From: Bordetella parapertussis | GTDB lineage: Bacteria; Pseudomonadota; Gammaproteobacteria; Burkholderiales; Burkholderiaceae_C | Length of the DNA: 20,456 nucleotides | Direction: 5' to 3' | Assembly (NCBI GenBank): GCA_945878355.1 | Contig: CAMCTC010000086.1 | Span: 1-20,456, forward strand | Part shown: one piece after another, positions 1-8,663 of the stretch | Layout of the letters: each line of letters opens with the position of its first letter | Position numbering within the stretch: the stretch's first letter is position 1 | Position numbers and translations under genes: made by a program | Notes under the pieces: model-generated | The model's input: the letters and a program-made list of their open reading frames with translations, nothing else | What the model was told of the DNA's origin: nothing | Databases searched by the model: none

Positions 1-6
1 GCAGGA

Positions 7-591
7 TCAAGCCGCAGGTGGCAAGTCTGCCGCCGCAGCGTCATCGCGGCACTGCTGCTGCAGCGCGCGCCAGGCTTCGGCCCCGAGTCGATTCAGCGTC
101 TCGATGTTGGTCTGGTAGATCGCCTCGGCTTCGGGGAATGCAGCGACCGCGCGGTCGATGCTGTCCTCACGGATCAGGTGCAGCGTGGGGTAGGGCGAGC
201 GGTTGGTCGCGTTGCCCAGGTCGTCGGGCTCTGTGCCCTCAAACTGGTATTGGGGGTGGAAGCTGGCGACCTGGATCACCCCGTCCAGGTCGAGTTCCTC
301 GACGGTCGCGTCGACCAACTCGAGAAAATCGTTGTAATCGGCAAAGTCTTCCAGCACCTGCGGGTGGATCAGCAGCGTGGTCTCCAGGCGTTCAGCCGGC
401 GCCTCGGCCAGCCGCTCCAACTCGGTGATCAAGTCTGCCAGCAGCGCGGCGGGATCGCTGGCGGGGCTCAGCGCATAGCGGATCTGGCCCTTGACCTGCG
501 GCGCTTTGGCGAAAGGGCAGAGGTTCAGGCCGATCACCGCGCGGTCGACCCAGGCACGGGTTTCTGCGATGACCTGTTCCTTCGAACTCAT
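7..591 (-). CDS. DUF1415 family protein
   Basis: This 194-residue protein matches the DUF1415 family, small cytoplasmic proteins of unknown function common in gamma- and betaproteobacteria. The recognisable features are the N-terminal stretch with a CPFAK motif (Cys25) after an amphipathic helix, and the central HPQYQFEG element followed by NRSPYPTLHLIRE near residues 113-142. There is no signal peptide and no membrane segment. Its ATG overlaps the stop codon of the upstream RIO-type kinase gene (ATGA), so the two are very probably translated together. The conserved cysteine and histidine could bind a metal or take part in chemistry, but no reaction is known to me and none is claimed. The C-terminus is an alanine-rich tail. 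The gene is complete, with its stop 6 bases from the left edge. Family assignment is confident; function is unknown. Confidence 0.9.
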   Translation of the reverse strand: MSSKEQVIAETRAWVDRAVIGLNLCPFAKAPQVKGQIRYALSPASDPAALLADLITELERLAEAPAERLETTLLIHPQVLEDFADYNDFLELVDATVEELDLDGVIQVASFHPQYQFEGTEPDDLGNATNRSPYPTLHLIREDSIDRAVAAFPEAEAIYQTNIETLNRLGAEAWRALQQQCRDDAAAADLPPAA

Positions 592-1445
592 CCGGCCTCC
601 GTCATGCGCAAGCGGCGCGCGGCCTCTTCGTCCTTGGCATCGTCGATGCCGCGCAGCACCGCGCCGAGGTCGACGGGTTTGAGCTTGCGGTCGAAGCGGC
701 CGGTCAGCACCGCGTCGGGCTGCAGCATGCCGCGCTCGTAAAGTGACCAGATCTCTCGGCCGTAGTCAGTGGCCAGCAACTCTGGCGCGAAACGGCCGAA
801 ATAGTTGCGGAGATTGGCGACATCGCGCTCGAGCATGGCCGCCGCATGGTTGTTGCCGGCCGCGTCCACCGCCTGCGGCAAGTCGATGATCACCGGACCG
901 TCCGCGCTGACCAGGATATTGAATTCGGACAGGTCGCCGTGCACCACGCCGGCACAAAGCATTCTGACCACTTCGCGCAGCAAGGTCTGGTGGTGCACTC
1001 GCGCTTGCTCGGGCGTGAAATTCATGTCGTTGAGCCGAGGCGCGGCGTCGCCGTGCTCGTCGCACACCAACTCCATCAGCAGCACGCCTTCGTGGAAGTT
1101 GTAGGGCTTGGGCACGCGCACGCCGGCGGCGGCCAGCCGGTAGAGTGCATCGACCTCGGCGCTCTGCCAGGCGGCTTCTTGCGCCTGGCGGCCGAACTTG
1201 CTGCCCTTGGCCATCGCCCTGGCTTGACGGCTGTTCTTGGTCTTTCGGTTTTCGGTGTAGTCCACCGCTTGTCGGAAGCTGCGGTGCGTGGCTTCCTTGT
1301 AGACCTTGGCGCAGCGGGTGTCGTCACCGCAGCGCACGACGAAGACCATCGCTTCCTTGCCACTCATCAGTTGGCGCACCACCGAGTCGATCAGGCCTTC
1401 GTCCAGCAGGGGCCGTAGCCGCTCGGGTGTTTTCATAGGCTGCAT
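588..1445 (-). CDS. RIO-type serine/threonine protein kinase
   Basis: A 285-residue atypical protein kinase of the RIO family, as found in many proteobacteria. The visible kinase elements are a glycine-containing nucleotide loop SGKEAMV (residues 28-34), the ATP-contacting lysine in CAKVYK (Lys47), the hinge region LLMELV near 122-127, the catalytic loop HGDLSEFNIL (Asp171, Asn176) and the metal-binding IIDLPQAVD (Asp188), where DLPQ replaces the DFG of ordinary kinases. The RIO-specific flexible segment is the basic stretch around residues 65-85. The first ATG (1445) was chosen; a second ATG three codons in (1436) is equally possible. Known RIO kinases act on ribosome maturation in eukaryotes and archaea; bacterial substrates are poorly known. 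It is followed with a 4-base overlap by the DUF1415 gene and lies divergent to dusC, only 50 bases away. Confidence 0.93.
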   Translation of the reverse strand: MQPMKTPERLRPLLDEGLIDSVVRQLMSGKEAMVFVVRCGDDTRCAKVYKEATHRSFRQAVDYTENRKTKNSRQARAMAKGSKFGRQAQEAAWQSAEVDALYRLAAAGVRVPKPYNFHEGVLLMELVCDEHGDAAPRLNDMNFTPEQARVHHQTLLREVVRMLCAGVVHGDLSEFNILVSADGPVIIDLPQAVDAAGNNHAAAMLERDVANLRNYFGRFAPELLATDYGREIWSLYERGMLQPDAVLTGRFDRKLKPVDLGAVLRGIDDAKDEEAARRLRMTEAG

Positions 1446-1495
1446 TTTGCCTACACTGCGCGCTCGTCCGCCTGAAAGCCTGTGCCCTCGCTCCG

Positions 1496-2443
1496 ATGAC
1501 GATCCTGCTCGCGCCCATGGAAGGGCTGCTCGACGCCAGTTTGCGCGATGTGTTGACGCGCATCGGCGGCATCACCCGTTGCGTTTCCGAGTTCATCCGC
1601 ATCACCGACCGGCTGCTGCCACCGCAGGTTTTCTTGCGCCTGATGCCTGAACTGCACAACGGCAGCTGCACGCCTGCCGGTGTGCCGGTGCGGGCCCAGT
1701 TGCTGGGGTCGGACCCGGCTTGTTTGGCCGACAACGCCGCGCAACTGGCGGCCTTGGGTGCAGAGGGCATAGACCTGAACTTCGGTTGCCCGGCCAAGAC
1801 GGTGAACCGTCATCGAGGCGGGGCGGTGCTGCTTGACGAGCCTGATCTGGTCCACGCGATCGTCGCCGCCGTGCGCCGCGCAGTGCCTGCGCACTTGCCG
1901 GTCTCGGCCAAGATGCGGCTGGGCAACCAGGATGATTCGCGCCGGCTCGACGCCGCTCGGGCGATCGCCGACGCTGGCGCCTGCGAACTGGTCGTCCACG
2001 CCCGCACCAAGGCGGATGGATACCGACCACCGGCCTACTGGCACCGGCTGGTGCAGATTCGCGAGGCGATCTCGATTCCGGTGATCGCCAATGGCGAGAT
2101 CTGGTCCCTGGCCGACGCGCAGCGCTGCCGGCTTGAGTCGGGCTGTGATCGGCTGATGCTGGGTCGCGGCGCGGTGGCCGACCCTGGGCTGGCTTGGATG
2201 ATCCAGTCACCGATGGCGCCCGGGCTGGCCTGGGCAGCGCTGCTGCCCTTGGTGGCGCTGTACTGGCAGCTGATTGCCCACCACATGGCGCCGCGCCACC
2301 GTGCCGGCCGGCTCAAGCAATGGCTCAACCTGCTGCGGCGGCGTTACCCCGAGGCTCAGCAGGCTTATGACGCGGTGCGAACCCTCAACGATGAGGCGCT
2401 GGTCGCGCGACTGTTGTTCGGCGAAGCTGTCCTCGCCAGCTGA
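1496..2443 (+). CDS. dusC: tRNA-dihydrouridine(16) synthase DusC
   Basis: A 315-residue FMN-dependent dihydrouridine synthase, reducing a uridine in the tRNA D-loop with NADPH. The TIM-barrel start LLAPMEG (residues 4-10), the signature GIDLNFGCPAKTVN (91-104) with catalytic Cys98, SAKMRLG, the VVHARTK segment, IPVIANGEI and DRLMLGRGA give a complete Dus family protein. The N-terminus (APMEGLLD) and the C-terminal helical domain (about 240-315, with LKQWLNLLRR) resemble DusC, which modifies U16 in Escherichia coli, more than DusA or DusB. The ATG at 1496 places the barrel at once and needs no extension. No clear Shine-Dalgarno sequence is visible. A weak promoter-like pair (TTTTCA at 1430, TACACT at 1452, 16-base spacer) overlaps the start of the divergent RIO kinase gene. 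The DusC subtype is a judgement from similarity. Confidence 0.9.
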   Translation: MTILLAPMEGLLDASLRDVLTRIGGITRCVSEFIRITDRLLPPQVFLRLMPELHNGSCTPAGVPVRAQLLGSDPACLADNAAQLAALGAEGIDLNFGCPAKTVNRHRGGAVLLDEPDLVHAIVAAVRRAVPAHLPVSAKMRLGNQDDSRRLDAARAIADAGACELVVHARTKADGYRPPAYWHRLVQIREAISIPVIANGEIWSLADAQRCRLESGCDRLMLGRGAVADPGLAWMIQSPMAPGLAWAALLPLVALYWQLIAHHMAPRHRAGRLKQWLNLLRRRYPEAQQAYDAVRTLNDEALVARLLFGEAVLAS

Positions 2444-2477
2444 CGGCGCCGGCCTGTCAAACGCGGATGCCGCCGAT

Positions 2478-3539
2478 TCAGCAGCGCTGGGCCAGTGGCA
2501 GGTTCAGCAACAGGTTCTGAGGTTTCAGGCGCAGCCCCTGGTCGCGGTCCATCGCCAAACCCAGATAGACCGGTATGCCCGCCAAGTCGGCACGCATTTC
2601 GGAGGCCTGATCGAAATCGAGCCTGAAAAGGCCCAGCAGTTGCTCCAGTCGTGCGGCTTCGACGTCGACACCAAGGTACAGATCGTCCAGGATCGCGCTG
2701 GCCTGCACGTCGAGTCCGAGGTGCCAGCGCCAGCGCTCGTCGGCGATTCGCGCCAGCGGCGTGATCGTCACCACCACGCCCAGCAGGTGCGCGACCCAGC
2801 GCTCGAGTACCCGTGCCAGCGCCGTCATGCCCGACCTCGCCAGCGCCAGCGGCACGCTCACGCCAGGCGCCAACTCCTTGGCGACATGGTGCGTCAGGTC
2901 GAGCAAGAAGCGGTGTCGCCCGCCGTCGTGCCAGTAGTCGACGGCGTTGTCTGTGGTCAGCACCTGGAGTTGCGCTGTGCGCAGCGGAACCTTGGCTTCG
3001 GCCAGCAACCTGCCGATCGCGCCAAAGCCACCGGCATCGCTGAGCCGGTCCAGCGTGGCACGGTCCCCGGCCAGCACCCTGCCACTTTCCAGGCTGATTC
3101 GCTGGGGTCGAAACAGCAGCTCGGCGGCACGGGCTTCGAACGCATCAGCGCCCTGGTCGAGCAGGTGGCGCAAGATGGCCTGAGCGATCAGGTCGATGAA
3201 CAAGGGTGGCAGCGTGATCGCACCCTGGGTGAACAGTCCGCAGTAGAAGGCCTCGAGGGTTCCGGCGCCCAGCAAGCCATCGCGCAGTGCCAGGAACAAA
3301 CGGTAGTTTTCGCGCGCATCGTCGTCGCGGATTGCGGTCCATTCGACAGCCGGTACGGGCCGGACCGGGTCGGCCCGAAGCGCGTGGTGCAGCGCGGTCT
3401 CGGCACTGCACGACTCTGCGACCAGTGCCAGCTCGGGCCTGTCCAGCCAATGCACCCACCAAGCCTCAGTGGGTACCAGCCAGCCTCGGGCGTCGGGCTG
3501 CAGGTGGCGGTAGCCGCAATCAGGCCAGAAGTCGAGCAC
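2478..3539 (-). CDS. DUF6352-like hypothetical protein
   Basis: A 353-residue protein that I recognise as resembling the DUF6352 family of betaproteobacteria, with the characteristic opening MLDFWPDCGYRHL and a following W-rich segment (PTEAWWVHWL, residues 23-32). It has no signal peptide, no convincing membrane span and no catalytic motif that I can name; it looks like a mostly helical soluble protein with acidic patches. The start is a GTG at 3539, preceded by no other in-frame start codon before glnS; it reads M in the conserved N-terminus, so this choice is well supported. It lies 43 bases downstream of glnS on the same strand and probably shares its transcript. It converges on dusC with 34 bases between the stops. 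Function is unknown; the glnS link may only be positional. Confidence 0.8.
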   Translation of the reverse strand: MLDFWPDCGYRHLQPDARGWLVPTEAWWVHWLDRPELALVAESCSAETALHHALRADPVRPVPAVEWTAIRDDDARENYRLFLALRDGLLGAGTLEAFYCGLFTQGAITLPPLFIDLIAQAILRHLLDQGADAFEARAAELLFRPQRISLESGRVLAGDRATLDRLSDAGGFGAIGRLLAEAKVPLRTAQLQVLTTDNAVDYWHDGGRHRFLLDLTHHVAKELAPGVSVPLALARSGMTALARVLERWVAHLLGVVVTITPLARIADERWRWHLGLDVQASAILDDLYLGVDVEAARLEQLLGLFRLDFDQASEMRADLAGIPVYLGLAMDRDQGLRLKPQNLLLNLPLAQRC

Positions 3540-3582
3540 GCTCAGCTCGGGACTTGCCGCGCCATGGGCTGGGTCGACAAGG

Positions 3583-5412
<1,830 letters not shown>

Positions 5413-5466
5413 GTGTTGGGCGGCCGGTCCCGGGGAGTGGAGGGCGGCGGTTCAGGGGGACTTTCG

Positions 5467-5472
5467 ATTCTA
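5467..5472 (-). promoter_or_regulatory. Candidate -10 hexamer for glnS
   Basis: Read on the minus strand, TAGAAT matches the sigma-70 -10 consensus at five of six positions and lies 55 bases before the glnS ATG in the 107-base gap between glnS and the 2TM gene. No good -35 element stands 16-18 bases upstream (the nearest TTGCAC-like hexamer is only about 13 bases away), so this is a weak candidate by inspection. Confidence 0.22.
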
Positions 5473-5519
5473 CCGAGGGGCTTGGTGCAAACCCGCCTGC
5501 CCGCGCTTGGCCGCACCGA

Positions 5520-5849
5520 TCAGGGGCGGTCGCCACCCTCGCGCCGCTTCAGCGCTTCGATCTCATGGTCCAGCATGCGCCGCGTCAAGCCTTCGCCCTT
5601 CAGCCTGAGCAAGACCACGATGCCGTGGATCGTCAGGCCCAGGCCCCAACCCCAAAGCGGGAAGACCAGTCCATGACGGTGTCCCTGGCCCCAACCCTCG
5701 CCCCAGCCGCCGATCCAGGACATCAGGAACAAGCCGCCGTTGACCAACGCGAACACGATCGCATGGACATAGAAACCGGTCTTGAGTGCGACGCGGCGGC
5801 GGGCGCGCTGCTCGAGGGTTGGCGGGGTGAGGTCGAAGTCGCGTGACAT
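5520..5849 (-). CDS. 2TM domain-containing membrane protein
   Basis: A 109-residue protein with the 2TM domain: two hydrophobic helices (about residues 25-45 and 62-82) joined by a short Gly/Trp/His-rich loop, with the family-type sequences KTGFYVHAIVFALVNGG before and FPLWGWGLGLTIHGIVVL in the second helix, then a charged C-terminal helix (LDHEIEALKRR). The domain is often found beside or fused to LytTR regulators, which fits the neighbour upstream. An upstream in-frame start (5921) exists, but the ATG at 5849 is chosen because AGGAG sits 5-9 bases before it and because an earlier start would add a nonconserved basic segment. It lies 68 bases after the response regulator gene and is probably the last gene of that operon. 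A role as an accessory or output membrane protein is inference only. Confidence 0.85.
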   Translation of the reverse strand: MSRDFDLTPPTLEQRARRRVALKTGFYVHAIVFALVNGGLFLMSWIGGWGEGWGQGHRHGLVFPLWGWGLGLTIHGIVVLLRLKGEGLTRRMLDHEIEALKRREGGDRP

Positions 5850-5917
5850 GGTGCTCTCCTGAGGTGCTTGTTGGACGTGTCGTGGCCGGGCCACCACCGC
5901 ATGGCGCCGGATGTGGA

Positions 5918-6739
5918 TCACATCGCTTTGAACAGATGGGCGTAGAGCCGGCTGGCGGTGAGCCGCTCGGGGCGACCGCGCAGCGTCAGGAAGACTTTGC
6001 CCGATTCGTCGCGCAGCGCGGTGGCGATGGTTGAGGCTCGCACCACCAGACTGCGGTGCACCTGCCAGAACTGCTGGGGATCGAGTTGCGGCATCAACTC
6101 GCGCAGCGACATCCGGATCAGGTGCTCACGCTCCGCCGTGACCACCCGCAGGTATTTGTCAGCGGCCTCGAAGTGCATCACCTCGGACACCGGCACCAGG
6201 TGCACTATATGGCCCACCCCAGCCTGTATCACCTCCAGCCGAGGCTGGGGCGCGGATGCCGCCGGACCGGCTGCACCCAGCAGCTCCCGCAACTGGTCCA
6301 GTGTCTGCTGAAGTGCCAAGCCAGTGCCAGTCTGTGGCTGAGCAGCGATGGCGGCACGGTCGGCCAGCCTGGACTTGAGCCGCGCCACGCAGGCCGCCAG
6401 GCGCGACGAATCCACCGGCTTGACGAGGTAGTCCACCGCCTGGGCCTCGAAGGCTTTCAACGCGTACTGGTCGTAGGCGGTGACAAAGACCAGCAAGGGG
6501 AAAGGCACGCCATCTGGCCAATCCTCGGCCAGCGTCTGCGCCGCGTCCAGCCCGCTGGCGCCGGGCATCCGGATGTCGAGAAAGCAGACATCGGGTTGCA
6601 GCGCCAGCCCCTGCCGCGCCGCGCTGAGGCCGTCGGCCAGCTGGGCGACGATGCGCAGTTCGGGCCAGAGCCTGGCCAGTTCAGCCGCCAGCGCAGCGGC
6701 CAGCAGCGGCTCGTCTTCGGCGATCAGGGCGCTGGGCAT
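5918..6739 (-). CDS. LytTR-family response regulator
   Basis: A 273-residue two-component response regulator. Residues 1-125 form a receiver domain: acidic pair Glu8-Asp9, phosphoacceptor Asp55 in FLDIRMPG, Thr87 in FVTAYD and Lys107 in YLVKPVD. After an Ala/Gln-rich linker (about 128-166), residues 168-273 form a LytTR DNA-binding domain, with VMHFEAADKYLRVVT, the IRMSLRELMPQLDPQQFWQVHRSLVV segment (split at residues 208-233) and a closing RLYAHLF. This is the AlgR/LytR/YehT type that binds direct repeats and bends DNA. The ATG at 6739 is preferred; a TTG four codons upstream (6751) is possible. Neither has a clear ribosome-binding site, and translation may depend on the kinase gene, whose stop is 34 bases upstream. 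Target genes cannot be seen from this window, though its own operon is a natural candidate. Confidence 0.95.
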   Translation of the reverse strand: MPSALIAEDEPLLAAALAAELARLWPELRIVAQLADGLSAARQGLALQPDVCFLDIRMPGASGLDAAQTLAEDWPDGVPFPLLVFVTAYDQYALKAFEAQAVDYLVKPVDSSRLAACVARLKSRLADRAAIAAQPQTGTGLALQQTLDQLRELLGAAGPAASAPQPRLEVIQAGVGHIVHLVPVSEVMHFEAADKYLRVVTAEREHLIRMSLRELMPQLDPQQFWQVHRSLVVRASTIATALRDESGKVFLTLRGRPERLTASRLYAHLFKAM

Positions 6740-6773
6740 GATCAGCGGCAAGGCTTGCGGTTCATGTTGCCGC

Positions 6774-7985
6774 TCATTTTGCAGTGTTTTTCTGCACTGG
6801 CTGCGCCGGCGTTCCAGCGTCAGTGGGGCTTATTGACGCCGGGCGGGGCAGGCTGACCTCGGCCAGCGTGCCGCCCTCGGCGTCATCGGCCGGCAGCAAG
6901 CGGAACAGCGCCCGTGCACCGTAGAGCGTGGCCAGGCGTTCGGCCACATGCCGGGTACCGTAGTGGCTGTGCGCCGGCGCTTCGGGGTCGTCGCCATGCT
7001 GTGGGGGGGTGCCTGCCTGATCCAGCCCGACGCCGGTGTCGCGAACGGTCAGCAGCAAGTGCTCGCCGCGCTGCTCGGCGCGCACCTCGATGCGGCCACC
7101 CTCGATCTTGGGCTCCAGGCCATGGCGGATGCTGTTTTCCACCAAGGGTTGCAGTAACAAGGGCGGCACCGGCAGGCCGCGTAAGTCTGCCGGCAGGGAC
7201 AGCAGTACCTGTAGCCGCGGCCCCATACGCAAGGCCATCAGCGCCAAGTAGTCAGCCAGCCGGTCGAACTCGTCGGCCAGCGGATGCAGGCCGGTGCGCG
7301 AGGCGCCCAGCGTGGCGCGCAGATAGCTGATCAGGCGGTCGAGCATGGCCTGGGCGCGTGGCGGGTCTAGCGTGATCAGCACCCGCAGGTTGGCCAGGGT
7401 GTTGAACAACATGTGCGGCTCCAACTGCGACTGCAGCAGCATCAGCTGACTCTCGGCGGCTTCGCGTCTGGCGATCTCGGCGGCGGCCTGGGCCAAGTTG
7501 AGTTTCTCGGTGGCCATGAAGTACCAGGTGGCAGCCACGGCAACGATGAGGCTGATCACGATCGCGGTGCTGTTGTGCAACAGGTCGACATTGGGCAGGC
7601 CGGTGATCGCGTCGCCGATCGCCGTGCCCAGGGTGTAGCCCAGCGTGCTGCCGACCAGAATGCAGGCGGCCATCCACAGCGGACCCGGCCAGCGAGCGCG
7701 GCGCAGGGCAGGCACGTTTCGACGCGCCGGCAGCCAGCGCGCCAGCAGCAGTCGACCGCCGTCGATGAAGAACCAGCAAGCTGTGCCGATGGCGACCGAA
7801 TAGACCCAAGTGCCGAGCAGGCTGCCGCGCGAATTCGAGCTCATCAGCCAGATGGCCAGCGCCACCCCCGCACAGACGAACTGGTTGCGCAGGCCGCGTC
7901 CGACAAAGCCGGCCCAGAGCCCGGGTTCGGCTTGAGGCGGTGTCGCTTTCACTTTGGACCAGGTCACGGCGGCTGGCACTGTCAT
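6774..7985 (-). CDS. LytS/AlgZ-type sensor histidine kinase
   Basis: A 403-residue membrane histidine kinase, partner of the LytTR regulator downstream. Four hydrophobic segments (about 36-50, 57-78, 102-122, 141-158) are followed by a short coiled coil (160-188) and the His_kinase domain with LQSQLEPHMLFNTLANL (phosphoacceptor His191; the usual sequence is PHFLFN, here Met replaces Phe). The ATPase domain has the N box LVENSIRHGLEP (281-292) and the G1 box VRDTGVGL (314-321). The usual G2 box, of the form GxGLxNxxxRL, is here YGTRHVAERL (342-351), and the segment before it is acidic and His-rich. A longer open frame reaches 8570, but its N-terminal part is only a shadow of the preceding gene. 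The ATG at 7985 overlaps that gene's stop (TGATG), which sets the start. The signal sensed is unknown. Confidence 0.93.
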   Translation of the reverse strand: MTVPAAVTWSKVKATPPQAEPGLWAGFVGRGLRNQFVCAGVALAIWLMSSNSRGSLLGTWVYSVAIGTACWFFIDGGRLLLARWLPARRNVPALRRARWPGPLWMAACILVGSTLGYTLGTAIGDAITGLPNVDLLHNSTAIVISLIVAVAATWYFMATEKLNLAQAAAEIARREAAESQLMLLQSQLEPHMLFNTLANLRVLITLDPPRAQAMLDRLISYLRATLGASRTGLHPLADEFDRLADYLALMALRMGPRLQVLLSLPADLRGLPVPPLLLQPLVENSIRHGLEPKIEGGRIEVRAEQRGEHLLLTVRDTGVGLDQAGTPPQHGDDPEAPAHSHYGTRHVAERLATLYGARALFRLLPADDAEGGTLAEVSLPRPASISPTDAGTPAQPVQKNTAK

Positions 7986-8518
7986 CAGGTCGCGGCAGCC
8001 CAGGACGCAGAGCCCGCATGGGCAGTACTCTGGCCCTGCTGCAGAACCCGCCAGGCCCTGGCTGCCAGCAACCCGGTCGCTGCACCGTACAGCGAACTGG
8101 CGATTCCGGCAAAGGCCGGTTGGCCGGCCAGCGCCGGCACCATCGCAAGCGAAGCGTTGATCCCGTAGCGCAGCCAGAAGAGCGTCATCAGCAGCGCCAT
8201 CGGCGCCCAACTGCCGCCGATCGCGAACCGGCCATCGGTTTGCCGCTGCACTTGGCGTGGCAGGCGCAGCGGCTGGTTTAGCGCCGCACCCAACGTCGCA
8301 CCCATTGCCCAGGCCAGCAGCACGCCGGTCTGCAGGCCGAATGTGCTGACGGCGGCATACAGCGACAAGGCCCCCAGCGCCACTGGTTGGACCAGCAGGC
8401 GCTGGCGCGTCAGCACATGCTCCCGCAGTTGCATCGCGCCGAGCGCGACGAGCAGCGCCAGGATGGCCCAGACCCAGGGCGGGGTGTGGCTGAGCAGCGT
8501 GAGCGCGAACGGGATCAT
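7985..8518 (-). CDS. DUF6622-like multi-span membrane protein
   Basis: A 177-residue hydrophobic protein resembling the DUF6622 family of betaproteobacteria, with the opening MIPFALTLLSHTPPWVWAIL and an early helix ending in REHVLTRQR. About five membrane segments are visible (roughly 13-30, 45-61, 64-82, 102-118, 135-155), with a basic cytoplasmic-type loop near 83-97 containing LPRQVQRQTDGRF. No catalytic motif is seen. The ATG at 8518 is chosen because the open frame upstream (to 8653) adds a nonhydrophobic, low-quality stretch and the conserved N-terminus begins here. Its TGA overlaps the ATG of the histidine kinase gene, so the two are translationally coupled. That suggests a role next to the kinase, such as a sensing partner or a regulated transporter-like protein, but this is inference. 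Its family name is from memory and only moderately certain. Confidence 0.78.
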   Translation of the reverse strand: MIPFALTLLSHTPPWVWAILALLVALGAMQLREHVLTRQRLLVQPVALGALSLYAAVSTFGLQTGVLLAWAMGATLGAALNQPLRLPRQVQRQTDGRFAIGGSWAPMALLMTLFWLRYGINASLAMVPALAGQPAFAGIASSLYGAATGLLAARAWRVLQQGQSTAHAGSASWAAAT

Positions 8519-8594
8519 GGTGGGGGCCGGTGAGGTGATCGGGCGGGTGTTGAATGGGATCGACAGCCATCCTGCCGGGCCAGTGGCCGATCGC

Positions 8595-8622
8595 CCAGCG
8601 GTTTGCGACAAAACGCCGCTGG
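8595..8622 (-). terminator. Hairpin after the HerA-like gene, possible terminator
   Basis: Arms CCAGCGG (8595-8601) and CCGCTGG (8616-8622) pair perfectly. Inside the 14-base loop TTTG and CAAA can add four pairs around a CGA loop, leaving an ACG bulge. It stands 41 bases after the stop of the DUF853 ATPase gene and 76 bases before the DUF6622-like start. There is no T-run after it on the minus strand, so factor-independent termination is unproven; it could also be a leader structure of the signalling operon. Confidence 0.3.
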
Positions 8623-8663
8623 CCATCGCCAAGCGCAGCCGCCGTGTTCGCAACGGTGCCTCT

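Noticed and set aside
5884..5896. Short dyad GTGGC/GCCAC between the regulator and 2TM genes
   Set aside because: Five-base arms in G+C-rich DNA are common and no supporting context is seen.
7986..8570. N-terminal extension of the histidine kinase frame, which could suggest a fusion or a frameshift
   Set aside because: The extra stretch is nonconserved Ala/Pro/Gly-rich sequence lying over the DUF6622-like gene in another frame; the TGATG overlap and the first membrane helix put the true start at 7985.
8649..8657. LytTR/AlgR-like box ACCGTTGCG on the minus strand upstream of the signalling operon
   Set aside because: It fits a loose consensus at most positions, but no second repeat is at proper spacing, so chance is likely.
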